50,564 nucleotides of DNA from Macromonas bipunctata. Its GTDB lineage: Bacteria > Pseudomonadota > Gammaproteobacteria > Burkholderiales > Burkholderiaceae_C. Location of the stretch: positions 34,088 through 84,651 of the forward strand of contig NZ_NWBQ01000058.1 of assembly GCF_002837135.1 (NCBI RefSeq), given 5' to 3'. The position numbers were made by a program, and so were the translations under genes. Shown one piece after another: positions 27,129 through 35,520 of this stretch (position 1 is the first letter of the stretch; every line of letters begins with the position of its first letter). Under the pieces are notes generated by a model. The model did no database searches, had not been told where the DNA came from, and worked only from the letters and a program-made list of their open reading frames with translations.

Positions 27129-28244
27129 TCAGAAGGAAAAATGGGGTGCGGTGGCCGGGTTGGGGTGCAGCAGGCCTGGCCGGGCCTGTGCCGGAGCCGT
27201 GACGCCGCACAGCGCCATGGCGGCGTGCAGCTCGTCTTGCAGCAGGCGCAGCACGTGCGCCACGCCAGCTGCTCCAGCATTGGCCAGGCCATACAGCACA
27301 GGCCGACCGAGCAGCACGGCGTGGGCGCCCAGGGCCAGCGCCTTGAGCACATCGGTGCCGCGCCGGATGCCACCATCGACGAGCACAGCGGCATCGCCTT
27401 GCAGTGCATCGGCAATGGCGGGCAGGGCCAGTGCCGTGGGCAGGGCGGTGTCCAGCGTGCGCCCGCCGTGGTTGGACACCACCACGCCCGCCGCCCCCAG
27501 CCGCACCGCTTGCTGGGCATCGTCGGGGTGCAGGATGCCTTTGACCAGCACTGGCAGCCCGGCTTCGGCCACCAGCCAGGCCAGGTCGTCCCATTGCAAG
27601 GCTTGGGCCAGCAGGGCGGGTACGCCGGGCGTGGCGGGGCTGGGCAGATCCAAGGCACACAGCCCGGCGGGCAATTGGAAACCGGCGCGGCGTTCGCGGT
27701 CGCGCACGCCTTGCAGGGGTGCATCGGCGGTGACGACGATGGCTTCGTAGCCCGTCTGGTGCACGCGTTGCAGCAGTTCACGCATCCAGCCCCGGTCGTT
27801 GTGACCGTAGAGCTGGAACCACAGCGGGCCTCGGTCGGTATCGTGCAGGTACAGCGCAGCCACCTGTTCCGGAGGGGTGCTGGTTTGGGTGCTGAGCACC
27901 ATGCCCACGCCCAGGGCGGCGGCGGCCACGGCGGTGGCGTGTTCCCCGTCGGGGTGGGCCAGCCGGTGGCAGGCCATCGGTGCCACCAGCACAGGGCTGG
28001 GCCAGTCACGGCCCAACAGACGGGTGCGAGTGTGCAGGCCCGCCAGCGGTTTCAGCACGCGCGGGCGCAGCAGCCATTGCTGCCACGCGTCGTGGTTGGC
28101 GCGCAAGGTGGTTTCGTCACCCGCTCCACCGCTGATGTAGGCCCCATGTGCGGGGTCGAGCCGCTGTTGGGCCAGCGTTTCGTGGTCGGCCAAGGTGTGC
28201 AACCCGGCGGGCAGGGCGTGGCGCTGCAAGGTTGGCATCGTCAT
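27129..28244 (-). CDS. FMN-dependent alpha-hydroxy acid oxidase/dehydrogenase
   Basis: 371 residues from ATG 28244, two bases after the dioxygenase stop. A TIM-barrel flavoprotein of the lactate/glycolate/mandelate oxidase family. FMN contacts (LVAPMACHRLAHPDGEHATA, WFQLYGHNDR) and the catalytic His with substrate Arg in VVVSNHGGRTLDTALP are intact, as is the phosphate-binding VDGGIRRGTDVLKALALGA. It oxidises a 2-hydroxy acid to the 2-oxo acid. Its place inside a siderophore uptake operon is notable: it could act on an alpha-hydroxycarboxylate group of a siderophore, or supply 2-oxo acids. The substrate is unknown. Confidence 0.87.
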   Translation of the reverse strand: MTMPTLQRHALPAGLHTLADHETLAQQRLDPAHGAYISGGAGDETTLRANHDAWQQWLLRPRVLKPLAGLHTRTRLLGRDWPSPVLVAPMACHRLAHPDGEHATAVAAAALGVGMVLSTQTSTPPEQVAALYLHDTDRGPLWFQLYGHNDRGWMRELLQRVHQTGYEAIVVTADAPLQGVRDRERRAGFQLPAGLCALDLPSPATPGVPALLAQALQWDDLAWLVAEAGLPVLVKGILHPDDAQQAVRLGAAGVVVSNHGGRTLDTALPTALALPAIADALQGDAAVLVDGGIRRGTDVLKALALGAHAVLLGRPVLYGLANAGAAGVAHVLRLLQDELHAAMALCGVTAPAQARPGLLHPNPATAPHFSF

Positions 28245-28246
28245 GG

Positions 28247-28933
28247 TCAGGTGCTGGCCCATTGGCGTAGCAGGTTGTGGTACACGCCGGTCAGGGCGGT
28301 GGTTTCGGGCGATTCGCCGTGCTGTTGGCGCAGTTTGAGCAGGTTCATGTCCAGGTCGAACAGCAAGCGGCGCTGCTCGTCGTGGCGCACCATGCTTTCC
28401 ACCCAAAAAAAGCTGGCGATGCGTGCTCCCCGCGTGACCGGGGCCACACGGTGGACGCTGGTGCCGGGGTAGATGACGGCATCGCCCGCGGGCAGTTTGA
28501 CGCGCTGTTCGCCATAGCTGTCGTGGATGGTGAGTTCACCGCCATCGTAGCTGCCAGGATCGGCCAGAAACACGGTGCAGGAGATGTCACTGCGCACCCA
28601 CTCGCCGCTGGCGCTGGAATGCAGCACCGCACCGTCCACATGGGCACCGTAAAAGTTGGCTGCGCCGCTGTAACGGTTGAACAGCGGGTTGAAGATCTTG
28701 CGTGGCAAGGTGGCCGAGAAAAACAGCGGATCGCGCTGCAACGCCGCCAGCACCAGCGCCTGCAACTGGCGCGAGGCGGCGCTGTCCTGCGCCAATTGCT
28801 GGTTGTTCTTTTGCGTCACCGCTTGCGCGCCGGCGCTGCTGCGGCCATCCATCCACGGTGCGTCATCGCCCAGCAGGGCTTGCGCGGTGCGCACTTCGTC
28901 GGGGGTCAGCAGTTGTTTCAGGTGCAGCAGCAT
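28247..28933 (-). CDS. piuC: PiuC-type Fe(II)/2-oxoglutarate-dependent hydroxylase
   Basis: 228 residues from ATG 28933, 24 bases after the receptor gene. The jelly-roll dioxygenase iron ligands are visible as H98-x-D100 (YGAHVDGAV) and H161 ([13 protein letters not shown]), followed by the Arg for 2-oxoglutarate binding (R168). The family is PKHD-type hydroxylases, called PiuC where linked to iron uptake. They are regularly encoded beside TonB-dependent siderophore receptors and may modify the siderophore after uptake, but the substrate is unproven. Confidence 0.88.
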   Translation of the reverse strand: MLLHLKQLLTPDEVRTAQALLGDDAPWMDGRSSAGAQAVTQKNNQQLAQDSAASRQLQALVLAALQRDPLFFSATLPRKIFNPLFNRYSGAANFYGAHVDGAVLHSSASGEWVRSDISCTVFLADPGSYDGGELTIHDSYGEQRVKLPAGDAVIYPGTSVHRVAPVTRGARIASFFWVESMVRHDEQRRLLFDLDMNLLKLRQQHGESPETTALTGVYHNLLRQWAST

Positions 28934-28957
28934 GGCAGGCGGTGGGCAAAAGGTGGG

Positions 28958-31249
28958 TCAGAACAGGGTTTTCAGGCTCAACTGTACGGTGCGCGCGGCC
29001 CCCGGTGCGTAAAAACCCCGGTACAACGAGTCGGCGTACAGTTTGTCGGTCAGGTTGGTCACGTTGAGCTTGAGCGAGGTGGCATCGGTCACGTTGTACT
29101 CGGCCATCGCGTCCACGGTGGTGAACGATTGGGCCACCACTTGGCGTGCGCCTTCGGGGCTTTGTTCGCCCCGGTAGTTCAGGCCCGCGCCCACGCGCAG
29201 CTTGGGCAGCACGCGGTAGGTGGTCCACAGGCTGGCGCTGTGCTTGGGGGTCAGGGCCGGGCGGTCGCCTTCCTGCTGTGCGTTGCCGGTGGAGCCAGCG
29301 GGCCGACCACTGTCGATCTTGGCGGTCGGAATCCAGGTGTGGTTGTAAAACACTTCCCACTTGGGCGTGATGCGCCCGGCCAGGTTGAACTCCATGCCGG
29401 TGGCGTGGCGCTTGCCCGACAGCAGGTAGCTGTCGGCGGTGGGCTCATCGGTGTTGCGTTCGTTGTACTTCTCGGAATGGAACAGGGCCACGCCCAGCGA
29501 GGCCTTCTGCTCGAACAGCTCGAACTTGCCGCCGATCTCGACGTTGCGGCTCTTCTCGGGTGCGGTGTTGAGCAGCTTTTCGTTGTTGCTGCCTGCGGTG
29601 TTGCAGATGTTGATGCCGTGGGCGTAGGTGTCGCCCGAGGTGTTGAACGAGGAGCCAAACGAGGCGTAGTACGACGCCACCTCGCTGGGCTGGTAGATCA
29701 CGCCCAGGCGTGGGCTGAGCAAGGTGTCCTCGATCTCGATGCTTTGCACCGGATCGCAGGTGTTGGTGCGGTTCTTGGTGCTGAAGCGGTCCACGCGCAG
29801 CCCGCCCAGCAGCTTGACCTGGTCGGTGATGGACACCGTGTCTTGCGCGTACACCCCGATGGTCTGGCTCTTGAAGCTGTTGAGCACCGGATCGCCCCGG
29901 TCGTCCGGGCGCCAGGCACCGTCATTGGGCGTGCCCACGGTGGTGGTCAGGCCGCTGGCGCTGCCAGCAAAGCTGTTGTTGCGCCGGGCGTTTTCGTAGC
30001 TGACGTCAACGCCGGCAATCAGTTCGTGTTTCTTGCCCCAGGCCTCGAACTTGTTGCTCAGGTCGCTCTGGAGCTGTGTCAGCTCGCTGCTGCCTACGCG
30101 CCCCTTGGGGGTGCGGGTGATGGGGGTGTTGTCGTTGTGGCGGTTTTCAAAGTTGGTGGCGGCGCCGTTGGTCTGGCCAAAGCGCACCACGCTGGCCCAC
30201 AGGTCGCGCTCGTAGTTGCCGTGGCGCAGGGTGGTCTTGAGTGTGGTGTCCTGGTCAAAACGGTGTGTGTGGCTCAGGGTGGCGTAGGCGCTGCGGGTTT
30301 GCAGGTGGTCCGAGGCCAGGCCGTAGTAGTTCTTGGCGGGCAGGGTGGGCACGATCTTGCCGTTGCTGGTGTACCACGGGTGGTTGTACAGCGGCACGCC
30401 ATCGGTTTCCAGGTAATACAGGCCCGCCGAGAACTCGTCGCGCAGCCCGATGCCCCAGCGGAAGGTGGGCGCGATGCCCTTCTTGTTGACCGATGCGCCA
30501 TGGTTGTCGGCTTCGTGGTGCAGCGCATTGATGCGCAAAGCCGAGTCTGGGCTGGTCTGGATGTTGAAGTCGCCGGTGGCGCGCACTTCCTGGCCCGAGC
30601 CCACGGTCAGGTCCGCCTCGTGCTGCGTCATCAGGAACGGCTGCTTGCTGACCTGGTTGACCACGCCGCCGGTGGAGCCCTTGCCAAACAGCATGGAGGC
30701 CGAACCCTTGAGCACCTCGACCCGGTCGTGGTTGAAGGTGTCGCGCTCGATCAGCGCAGCGTCCTTGAGGCCATCGACGTAGATGTCGCCAGCCTGGCCC
30801 AGCGAGAAGCCGCGCAGGCGCACGTCCTCCTCGCCCGTCTCGCCGGCTTGGAAGGTCACGCCAGCGGTGGTTTTAAGCACTTCACGGAAATCATCGAGGT
30901 TGCGGTCGTCGATCAGGTGCTCCGTCATCACCGTGACGGATTGCGGAATGTCGCGCAGGGCTTGTTCGCCCTTGCCAATGCGGCTGGTTTTGGTGCGCAG
31001 GCTGGTCTTGGCGCCAGGGCTGTCGGCTTGCGAACTGCCCTGCACCGTGACGGTGGGCAGCGTGGCGCTGGCCGCAGCGTCGCCCGCCGTGGTGGCGCCG
31101 CCGGGGGTGGGGCTTTGTGCCCAGGCGCTGACGGAGCCCGCCAGCAACAGGGCGCCCAGGGGCAGCAGCGCGGGGCGTGCGCACGGGCCGGTGGTGGCCA
31201 AGGCCGTGGTGGCCGCGTCCAGCGGCAGAACAGGAGAGGTGGCGGGCAT
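28958..31249 (-). CDS. TonB-dependent siderophore receptor
   Basis: 763 residues from ATG 31249. A long signal region ends in SVSAWAQS. A TonB-box-like PTVTVQG segment follows, then the plug domain (ALRDIPQSVTVMTEHLIDD, VEVLKGSASMLFGKGSTGGV) and a 22-strand barrel ending in a terminal Phe (VQLSLKTLF), the usual outer-membrane assembly signal. It belongs to the siderophore receptor subgroup; the ligand cannot be told. It is the first gene of the piuC-oxidase-tonB-exbB-exbD operon and has a Fur-box-like site 76 bases upstream of its start. Confidence 0.92.
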   Translation of the reverse strand: MPATSPVLPLDAATTALATTGPCARPALLPLGALLLAGSVSAWAQSPTPGGATTAGDAAASATLPTVTVQGSSQADSPGAKTSLRTKTSRIGKGEQALRDIPQSVTVMTEHLIDDRNLDDFREVLKTTAGVTFQAGETGEEDVRLRGFSLGQAGDIYVDGLKDAALIERDTFNHDRVEVLKGSASMLFGKGSTGGVVNQVSKQPFLMTQHEADLTVGSGQEVRATGDFNIQTSPDSALRINALHHEADNHGASVNKKGIAPTFRWGIGLRDEFSAGLYYLETDGVPLYNHPWYTSNGKIVPTLPAKNYYGLASDHLQTRSAYATLSHTHRFDQDTTLKTTLRHGNYERDLWASVVRFGQTNGAATNFENRHNDNTPITRTPKGRVGSSELTQLQSDLSNKFEAWGKKHELIAGVDVSYENARRNNSFAGSASGLTTTVGTPNDGAWRPDDRGDPVLNSFKSQTIGVYAQDTVSITDQVKLLGGLRVDRFSTKNRTNTCDPVQSIEIEDTLLSPRLGVIYQPSEVASYYASFGSSFNTSGDTYAHGINICNTAGSNNEKLLNTAPEKSRNVEIGGKFELFEQKASLGVALFHSEKYNERNTDEPTADSYLLSGKRHATGMEFNLAGRITPKWEVFYNHTWIPTAKIDSGRPAGSTGNAQQEGDRPALTPKHSASLWTTYRVLPKLRVGAGLNYRGEQSPEGARQVVAQSFTTVDAMAEYNVTDATSLKLNVTNLTDKLYADSLYRGFYAPGAARTVQLSLKTLF

Positions 31250-31324
31250 GGGTGCTTTTTTCCAGAGAAACAACAACGGGACACAGGACAACGGTGCCGA
31301 TCAGCGAACCGCATTCTACATTGC

Positions 31325-31344
31325 AAATGAGAAAGATTCGCATT
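31325..31344. promoter_or_regulatory. Fur box upstream of the siderophore receptor operon
   Basis: AAATGAGAAAGATTCGCATT resembles the Fur consensus and common beta-proteobacterial receptor Fur boxes. It lies upstream of the receptor start, with a candidate leftward -10 (TAGAAT on the minus strand) at about 31312-31317. Iron repression of the whole operon is inferred. Confidence 0.7.
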
Positions 31345-31368
31345 AAGTTTTTGGATTTTTGAATCCGG

Positions 31369-31420
31369 CTATGAACCCCATAGCCACTATCAATAACCTT
31401 TTGTCATAGGACTGAGCTAT
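31369..31420. promoter_or_regulatory. possible OxyR-type site upstream of ahpC
   Basis: CTAT (31369), ATAG (31380) and CAAT (31391) have the 11-base period of OxyR contacts, and a further ATAG-N7-CTAT pair lies at 31406-31420. The full four-contact motif is not met in one register. TATGAT (31418-31423) could be the ahpC -10, and no good -35 precedes it, as expected for an activated promoter. Confidence 0.35.
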
Positions 31421-31484
31421 GATTTGAGCCATGCCAGACGTGTTCTGGTCTGTCCGTTCCCACCCCTTCATCAAGGAAGTCACA

Positions 31485-32048
31485 ATGTCGATCATCAACA
31501 CCCAAGTGCAACCGTTCAAGACCCAGGCCTTCCACAACGGCCAGTTCATCGAAGTGACCGAGCAAGCCTTCCACGGCAAGTGGTCGGTCGTGATCTTCAT
31601 GCCGGCGGCCTTCACCTTCAACTGCCCGACCGAGATTGAAGACGCCGCCGACAACTACGCCGCTTTCCAGGCCGCTGGCGCTGAGGTCTACATCGTGACC
31701 ACCGACACCCACTTCAGCCACAAGGTGTGGCACGAGACCAGCCCCGCCGTGGGCAAGGCCAAGTTCCCGCTGGTGGGCGACCCGACCCACACCCTGACCA
31801 ACATGTTCGGCGTGCACATTCCGGAAGAAGGCCTGGCCCTGCGCGGCACCTTCGTGATCAACCCGGAAGGCGTGGTCAAAACCGCTGAAATCCACAGCAA
31901 CGAAATCGCCCGCGACGTGTCGGAAACCCTGCGCAAGCTCAAGGCCGCCCAGTTCACCGCCGCCAACCCCGGCCAAGTGTGCCCGGCCAAGTGGAAGGAA
32001 GGCGCCCAGACCATCACCCCGTCGCTGGACCTGGTCGGCAAGATCTGA
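31485..32048 (+). CDS. ahpC: alkyl hydroperoxide reductase peroxiredoxin AhpC
   Basis: 187 residues from ATG 31485 with AAGGAA upstream. A typical 2-Cys peroxiredoxin. The peroxidatic Cys is C47 in AAFTFNCPTEIEDAAD and the resolving Cys is C166 in GQVCPAKW. It reduces hydrogen peroxide and organic hydroperoxides and is recycled by AhpF, encoded next. The usual Val before the Cys is Asn here, a minor variant. The flanking Fur-regulated operon and the peroxide pair share one divergent intergenic region. Confidence 0.95.
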   Translation: MSIINTQVQPFKTQAFHNGQFIEVTEQAFHGKWSVVIFMPAAFTFNCPTEIEDAADNYAAFQAAGAEVYIVTTDTHFSHKVWHETSPAVGKAKFPLVGDPTHTLTNMFGVHIPEEGLALRGTFVINPEGVVKTAEIHSNEIARDVSETLRKLKAAQFTAANPGQVCPAKWKEGAQTITPSLDLVGKI

Positions 32049-32109
32049 TGCCGCTGCGCGGCCCCGCCTTGCGTGCAAGGTGGTGGCGCCGCGTTGCGCG
32101 TCCGTCTCG

Positions 32110-32139
32110 AAGGCGTTGCCCTGCGGCAGCGCCTTTTTT
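32110..32139 (+). terminator. rho-independent terminator between ahpC and ahpF
   Basis: AAGGCGTTGCC (32110-32120) pairs with GGCAGCGCCTT (32125-32135) through one G-T, and a T-run follows. ahpF therefore probably needs its own promoter or partial read-through. Confidence 0.8.
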
Positions 32140-32174
32140 CTTGTGGCCCATGCCCGCCTGATGATGGGCTTTGC

Positions 32175-32214
32175 CTATTGATAGCTTTTGAATAATAAAT
32201 CAAAGTTTCAATAG
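32175..32214. promoter_or_regulatory. AT-rich nested inverted repeat upstream of ahpF
   Basis: CTATTGA (32175-32181) pairs with TCAATAG (32208-32214), and inside it TTTGA (32187-32191) pairs with TCAAA (32200-32204). It lies between the ahpC terminator and ahpF and contains ATAG/CTAT strings. It is a candidate operator for ahpF; the factor is unknown. No clear -35/-10 pair was found. Confidence 0.4.
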
Positions 32215-32267
32215 AAATATCCTAAACTAAAGCTTGTTTTCCACCTCACCGCACAAAGGATTGACCC

Positions 32268-33833
32268 ATGATCGACGACAACCTCAAAGCCCAGTTGCAA
32301 GCCTACTTGGAGCGCGTGACGCAGCCGTTCGAGCTGGTGGCCTCGCTGGACGACTCCCGCAGCTCGCAGGAGCTCAAGTCGCTGCTGGAGACCATTGTCG
32401 GCCTGAGCGACAAGATCGGCCTGCGCACCGACGGCAACGACCAGCGCAAGCCGTCGTTCAGTTTGCAGCGTGTGGGCACGCAGCAAAGCCTGCGCTTTGC
32501 CGCGATCCCGCTGGGGCACGAGTTCACCTCGCTGGTGCTGGCGCTGCTGTGGACCGGTGGCCACCCGCCCAAGGCCGAAGCGGCGGTGATCGAGCAGATC
32601 CAGGCGCTGGATGGTGACTTTAACTTTGAGGTCTACATGTCGCTGAGCTGCCACAATTGCCCGGATGTGGTGCAGGCACTGAGCCTGATGGCGGTGCTCA
32701 ATCCCAAGGTCAAGACCGTGGTGATCGACGGGGCGCTGAACCAGGCCGAGGTGGAAGCGCGCCAAGTGATGGCGGTGCCGATGGTGTACCTCAACGGCGA
32801 GGTGTTTGGCTCGGGCCGCATGACGCTGGAAGAGATCGTGGCCAAGTTGGACACCAACTCCGCCGCGCGCGAAGCGGCCAAGCTCAACGACAAGGCCCCG
32901 TTTGACGTGCTGGTGGTGGGTGGTGGCCCCGCTGGCGCAGCGGCTGCGGTGTACGCCGCGCGCAAGGGTATCCGCACCGGCGTGGCCGCCGAACGCATGG
33001 GGGGCCAAGTCAACGACACGTTGGGTATCGAGAACTACATCTCGGTGCTGGAAACCCAAGGGCCAAAACTGTCGGCGGCGCTGGAAGCGCACGTGCGCCA
33101 CTACGGCGTGGACGTGATGAACCTGCAACAGGCCGTCAAGCTGGTGCCGGCCTCCACGCCGGGTGGGCTGATTGAGGTGCAACTGGCCAATGGTGGCGTG
33201 CTCAAGTCGCGCAGCGTCATTTTGTCCACCGGCGCGCGCTGGCGCAACGTCAACGTGCCGGGCGAGAATGAGTACCGCAACAAGGGCGTGGCCTACTGCC
33301 CGCACTGCGACGGCCCGCTGTTCAAGGGCAAGCGCACAGCGGTCATCGGTGGGGGCAACTCGGGCGTGGAAGCGGCCATCGACCTGGCCGGCATCGTGGC
33401 CCACGTCACCCTGATCGAGTACGGTGACCAGCTGCGCGCCGACGCGGTGCTGCAGACCAAGCTGCGCAGCATGCCCAACGTGACCATCCTCACCAACGCC
33501 CAGACCACCGAAATCACCGGCGACGGCCAGAAGGTCAACGGTCTGAAGTACAAGGACCGCATCAGCGGTACCGAGCACACCGTCGCGCTGGAAGGCATCT
33601 TCGTGCAGATTGGCCTGGTGCCCAACACGGAGTGGTTGCAAGGCACACTGGAACTCAACCGCGGCGAAATTGTGGTGGATGCCAAGGGTCAGACCAGCGT
33701 GCCGGGCGTGTTTGCGGCCGGCGACTGCACCACGGTGCCGTACAAGCAGATCATCATCGCCGCGGGCGAAGGGGCCAAGGCCGCGCTGGGTGCGTTTGAC
33801 CACCTGATCCGCACCTCTGCGCCCAACGCCTGA
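32268..33833 (+). CDS. ahpF: alkyl hydroperoxide reductase subunit F (AhpF)
   Basis: 521 residues, full length. The N-terminal double thioredoxin-like domain has its redox pair in [12 protein letters not shown]. The FAD-binding motif [17 protein letters not shown] lies near residue 215, the second CxxC is [12 protein letters not shown] near 345, and the NAD-binding motif is [16 protein letters not shown] near 360. The C-terminal FAD contact is [15 protein letters not shown]. It passes electrons from NADH to AhpC. Two linked CxxC pairs are the AhpF signature and distinguish it from plain thioredoxin reductase. Confidence 0.96.
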   Translation: MIDDNLKAQLQAYLERVTQPFELVASLDDSRSSQELKSLLETIVGLSDKIGLRTDGNDQRKPSFSLQRVGTQQSLRFAAIPLGHEFTSLVLALLWTGGHPPKAEAAVIEQIQALDGDFNFEVYMSLSCHNCPDVVQALSLMAVLNPKVKTVVIDGALNQAEVEARQVMAVPMVYLNGEVFGSGRMTLEEIVAKLDTNSAAREAAKLNDKAPFDVLVVGGGPAGAAAAVYAARKGIRTGVAAERMGGQVNDTLGIENYISVLETQGPKLSAALEAHVRHYGVDVMNLQQAVKLVPASTPGGLIEVQLANGGVLKSRSVILSTGARWRNVNVPGENEYRNKGVAYCPHCDGPLFKGKRTAVIGGGNSGVEAAIDLAGIVAHVTLIEYGDQLRADAVLQTKLRSMPNVTILTNAQTTEITGDGQKVNGLKYKDRISGTEHTVALEGIFVQIGLVPNTEWLQGTLELNRGEIVVDAKGQTSVPGVFAAGDCTTVPYKQIIIAAGEGAKAALGAFDHLIRTSAPNA

Positions 33834-33848
33834 CGGTAACCAAGGCAA

Positions 33849-33879
33849 TGGCCCCACCCCCGTATCAGGGATGGGGCCA
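33849..33879. terminator. hairpin between convergent ahpF and chemoreceptor genes
   Basis: TGGCCCCA (33849-33856) pairs with TGGGGCCA (33872-33879). The following T-richness is weak (CCTGTTGTT), so termination efficiency is uncertain. Confidence 0.55.
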
Positions 33880-33900
33880 GCCTGTTGTTACGGCGGCGGT

Positions 33901-35440
33901 TCAGTGGCCGGTCTTGAATACCGACACCACCTGCGCCAGGTGGTGTGCTTGCTCCCGCAGTGAGGTGGCCGCAGCGGCCGCCTCTTCGACCAGCGCGGCA
34001 TTTTGCTGGGTCATTTGATCCAAATTGCCCACCGACTGGTTGATTTGGCCAATGCCTTCGCGCTGCTCGCCCGCTGATGAGGAAATTTCGGTGATCAAGG
34101 CACTGACCTCGCGCACGCCACCGACGATTCTGTCCATCGCCTCACCGGCTTGTTCCACCTGTTGTGAGCCTTGCTCCACGCTGGCCACCGATTGGTTGAT
34201 CAAATCTTTGATCTCTTTGGCTGCTGCGGCGCTGCGTTGTGCCAGGGTACGCACTTCACCCGCCACCACAGCAAACCCGCGCCCTTGTTCGCCTGCGCGG
34301 GCGGCTTCGACCGCCGCATTCAGCGCCAGAATGTTGGTTTGGAATGCAATGCCATCGATCACGCCAATGATGTCGGAAATGCGGCGCGACGATTCGGTGA
34401 TGTGCTGCATGCTGCTGACCACCTGATCCACCACATCGCCGCCACGTGTGGCCGCTTGTGCTGCGGTCACGGCCAGTTCGCTGGCCCGCTGTGCGGTGCT
34501 GGCCGATTGGTTGACGGTGCTGGTCAACTCTTCCATGCTGGCGGCGGTTTCTTGCAGGCTGGAGGCGGTTTGTTCGGTGCGGCTGGACAGGTCGTTGTTG
34601 CCGTTGGCAATCTCGGTGGAAGCGGTGGAGATGGCATCCACCCCTTGGCGCACTTGCGCCACCAGACCGCGCAAGCGTTCGGTCATGTGCATAAATTCGG
34701 TTTGCAGATCGCCAAATTCATCGCTGCGGTTGACGGTCACGTTGTGCGTCAAATCGCCGTGGCCAATGGCGCGGGCTTGCGTCACGGTATCATGCAGCGG
34801 TTGGGTGATGGAGCGCACCAGCCACAGCACCGCCACCACGGCCACGGCGTACACCAACGCACCCGCCAGCAAGGTGATCCAAGACGACCACTGGCGCGTG
34901 GCTTCTGCATCCTTGGTGATTTGGTCGCGCAGGGTTTTTTGTACCTGCACCAGTTGTTGCAGGCTTTCAAACAGTTTTTAGTTTTTGGGTGGCGGGCAGG
35001 AATTGCTGTTGGGTAAAAGCCAGCGCCGCCGCCGGATCGCCTTTGGCTTTGACTTCTGGAATTTGTTTCAGAACGGCCAGCGCCTCCGCCCGAATTTTGG
35101 AAATCTTGTCAAACGCTTCTTTTTCTGCGGCGGTGCTCAGGTTCTGACCCACTTGCTGCTGAATGTCGCTGATTTGCGCGGAGTTGGCTTTGGTGCGTTC
35201 CCCCAGCATGTTGGAGGCCGCTGGATCGACCACGTTGATGTAAGCCATCGTGCGCTCAATCACCACTTCGGTCAGGCCTTGCCAGCGGGTGGTCAGTGTG
35301 ATGGATTGTTCAATGCGTTCGATGGAGGCCATGGCCTCGCTCATGGCCTGGTCGTTGCGGTATTGGGTCAGCAGCGACACCAGCAGCAGCATGGACAAGA
35401 GTGACAGTATGGTGATCCAGAGTTTTTGTGCGACGCGCAT
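33901..35440 (-). pseudogene. methyl-accepting chemotaxis protein, frameshifted by a 7-bp duplication
   Basis: Two adjoining frames together make one chemoreceptor. The first (35440 down to 34967) has the N-terminal transmembrane helix (ILSLLSMLLLVSLLTQY) and a four-helix-bundle sensor domain ending [12 protein letters not shown]-stop. The second continues [15 protein letters not shown], then a second transmembrane helix ([21 protein letters not shown]), HAMP, and a complete signalling domain with the hairpin tip [21 protein letters not shown] tandem AGTTTTT repeat at 34973-34986 shifts the frame. Removing one copy restores a 510-residue protein reading TQKLFESL. There is no C-terminal CheR-binding pentapeptide. 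It could be a recent mutation or a phase-variable switch. Confidence 0.85.
34973..34986. repeat. 7-bp tandem duplication (AGTTTTT x2) disrupting the chemoreceptor
   Basis: Two perfect copies of AGTTTTT stand side by side. On the coding strand this is AAAAACT AAAAACT. One copy gives an uninterrupted reading frame, while two give a +1 shift and an early stop. It is short enough to be gained or lost by slipped-strand replication. Confidence 0.85.
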
Positions 35441-35520
35441 GGTGTGGAGGGTAATGGGATTTATGGGATTCTAGCCACGGTATACAGCAGCATAGCTGGC
35501 ATTTGAGGTATGACGGGGTA

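Noticed and set aside
26625-28472. Plus-strand Gly/Val-rich open frame opposite tonB and the FMN oxidase
   Set aside because: It is the reverse reading of the Pro/Ala-rich TonB spacer and oxidase gene; composition explains the lack of stops.
28277-31330. Plus-strand open frame of about 1000 codons opposite the iron-uptake operon
   Set aside because: It runs antisense through piuC and the receptor, has low-complexity Ala/Gly/His/Val composition and no recognisable domain.
31431-31484. Upstream ATG (31431) for ahpC
   Set aside because: The extra 18 residues are not AhpC-like, and a good ribosome binding site (AAGGAA) precedes ATG 31485.
33901-34950. The C-terminal chemoreceptor frame as an intact soluble gene starting at GTG 34950
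   Set aside because: It begins inside the sensor domain, and the upstream frame supplies the missing first membrane helix and ligand domain once the 7-bp duplication is removed.
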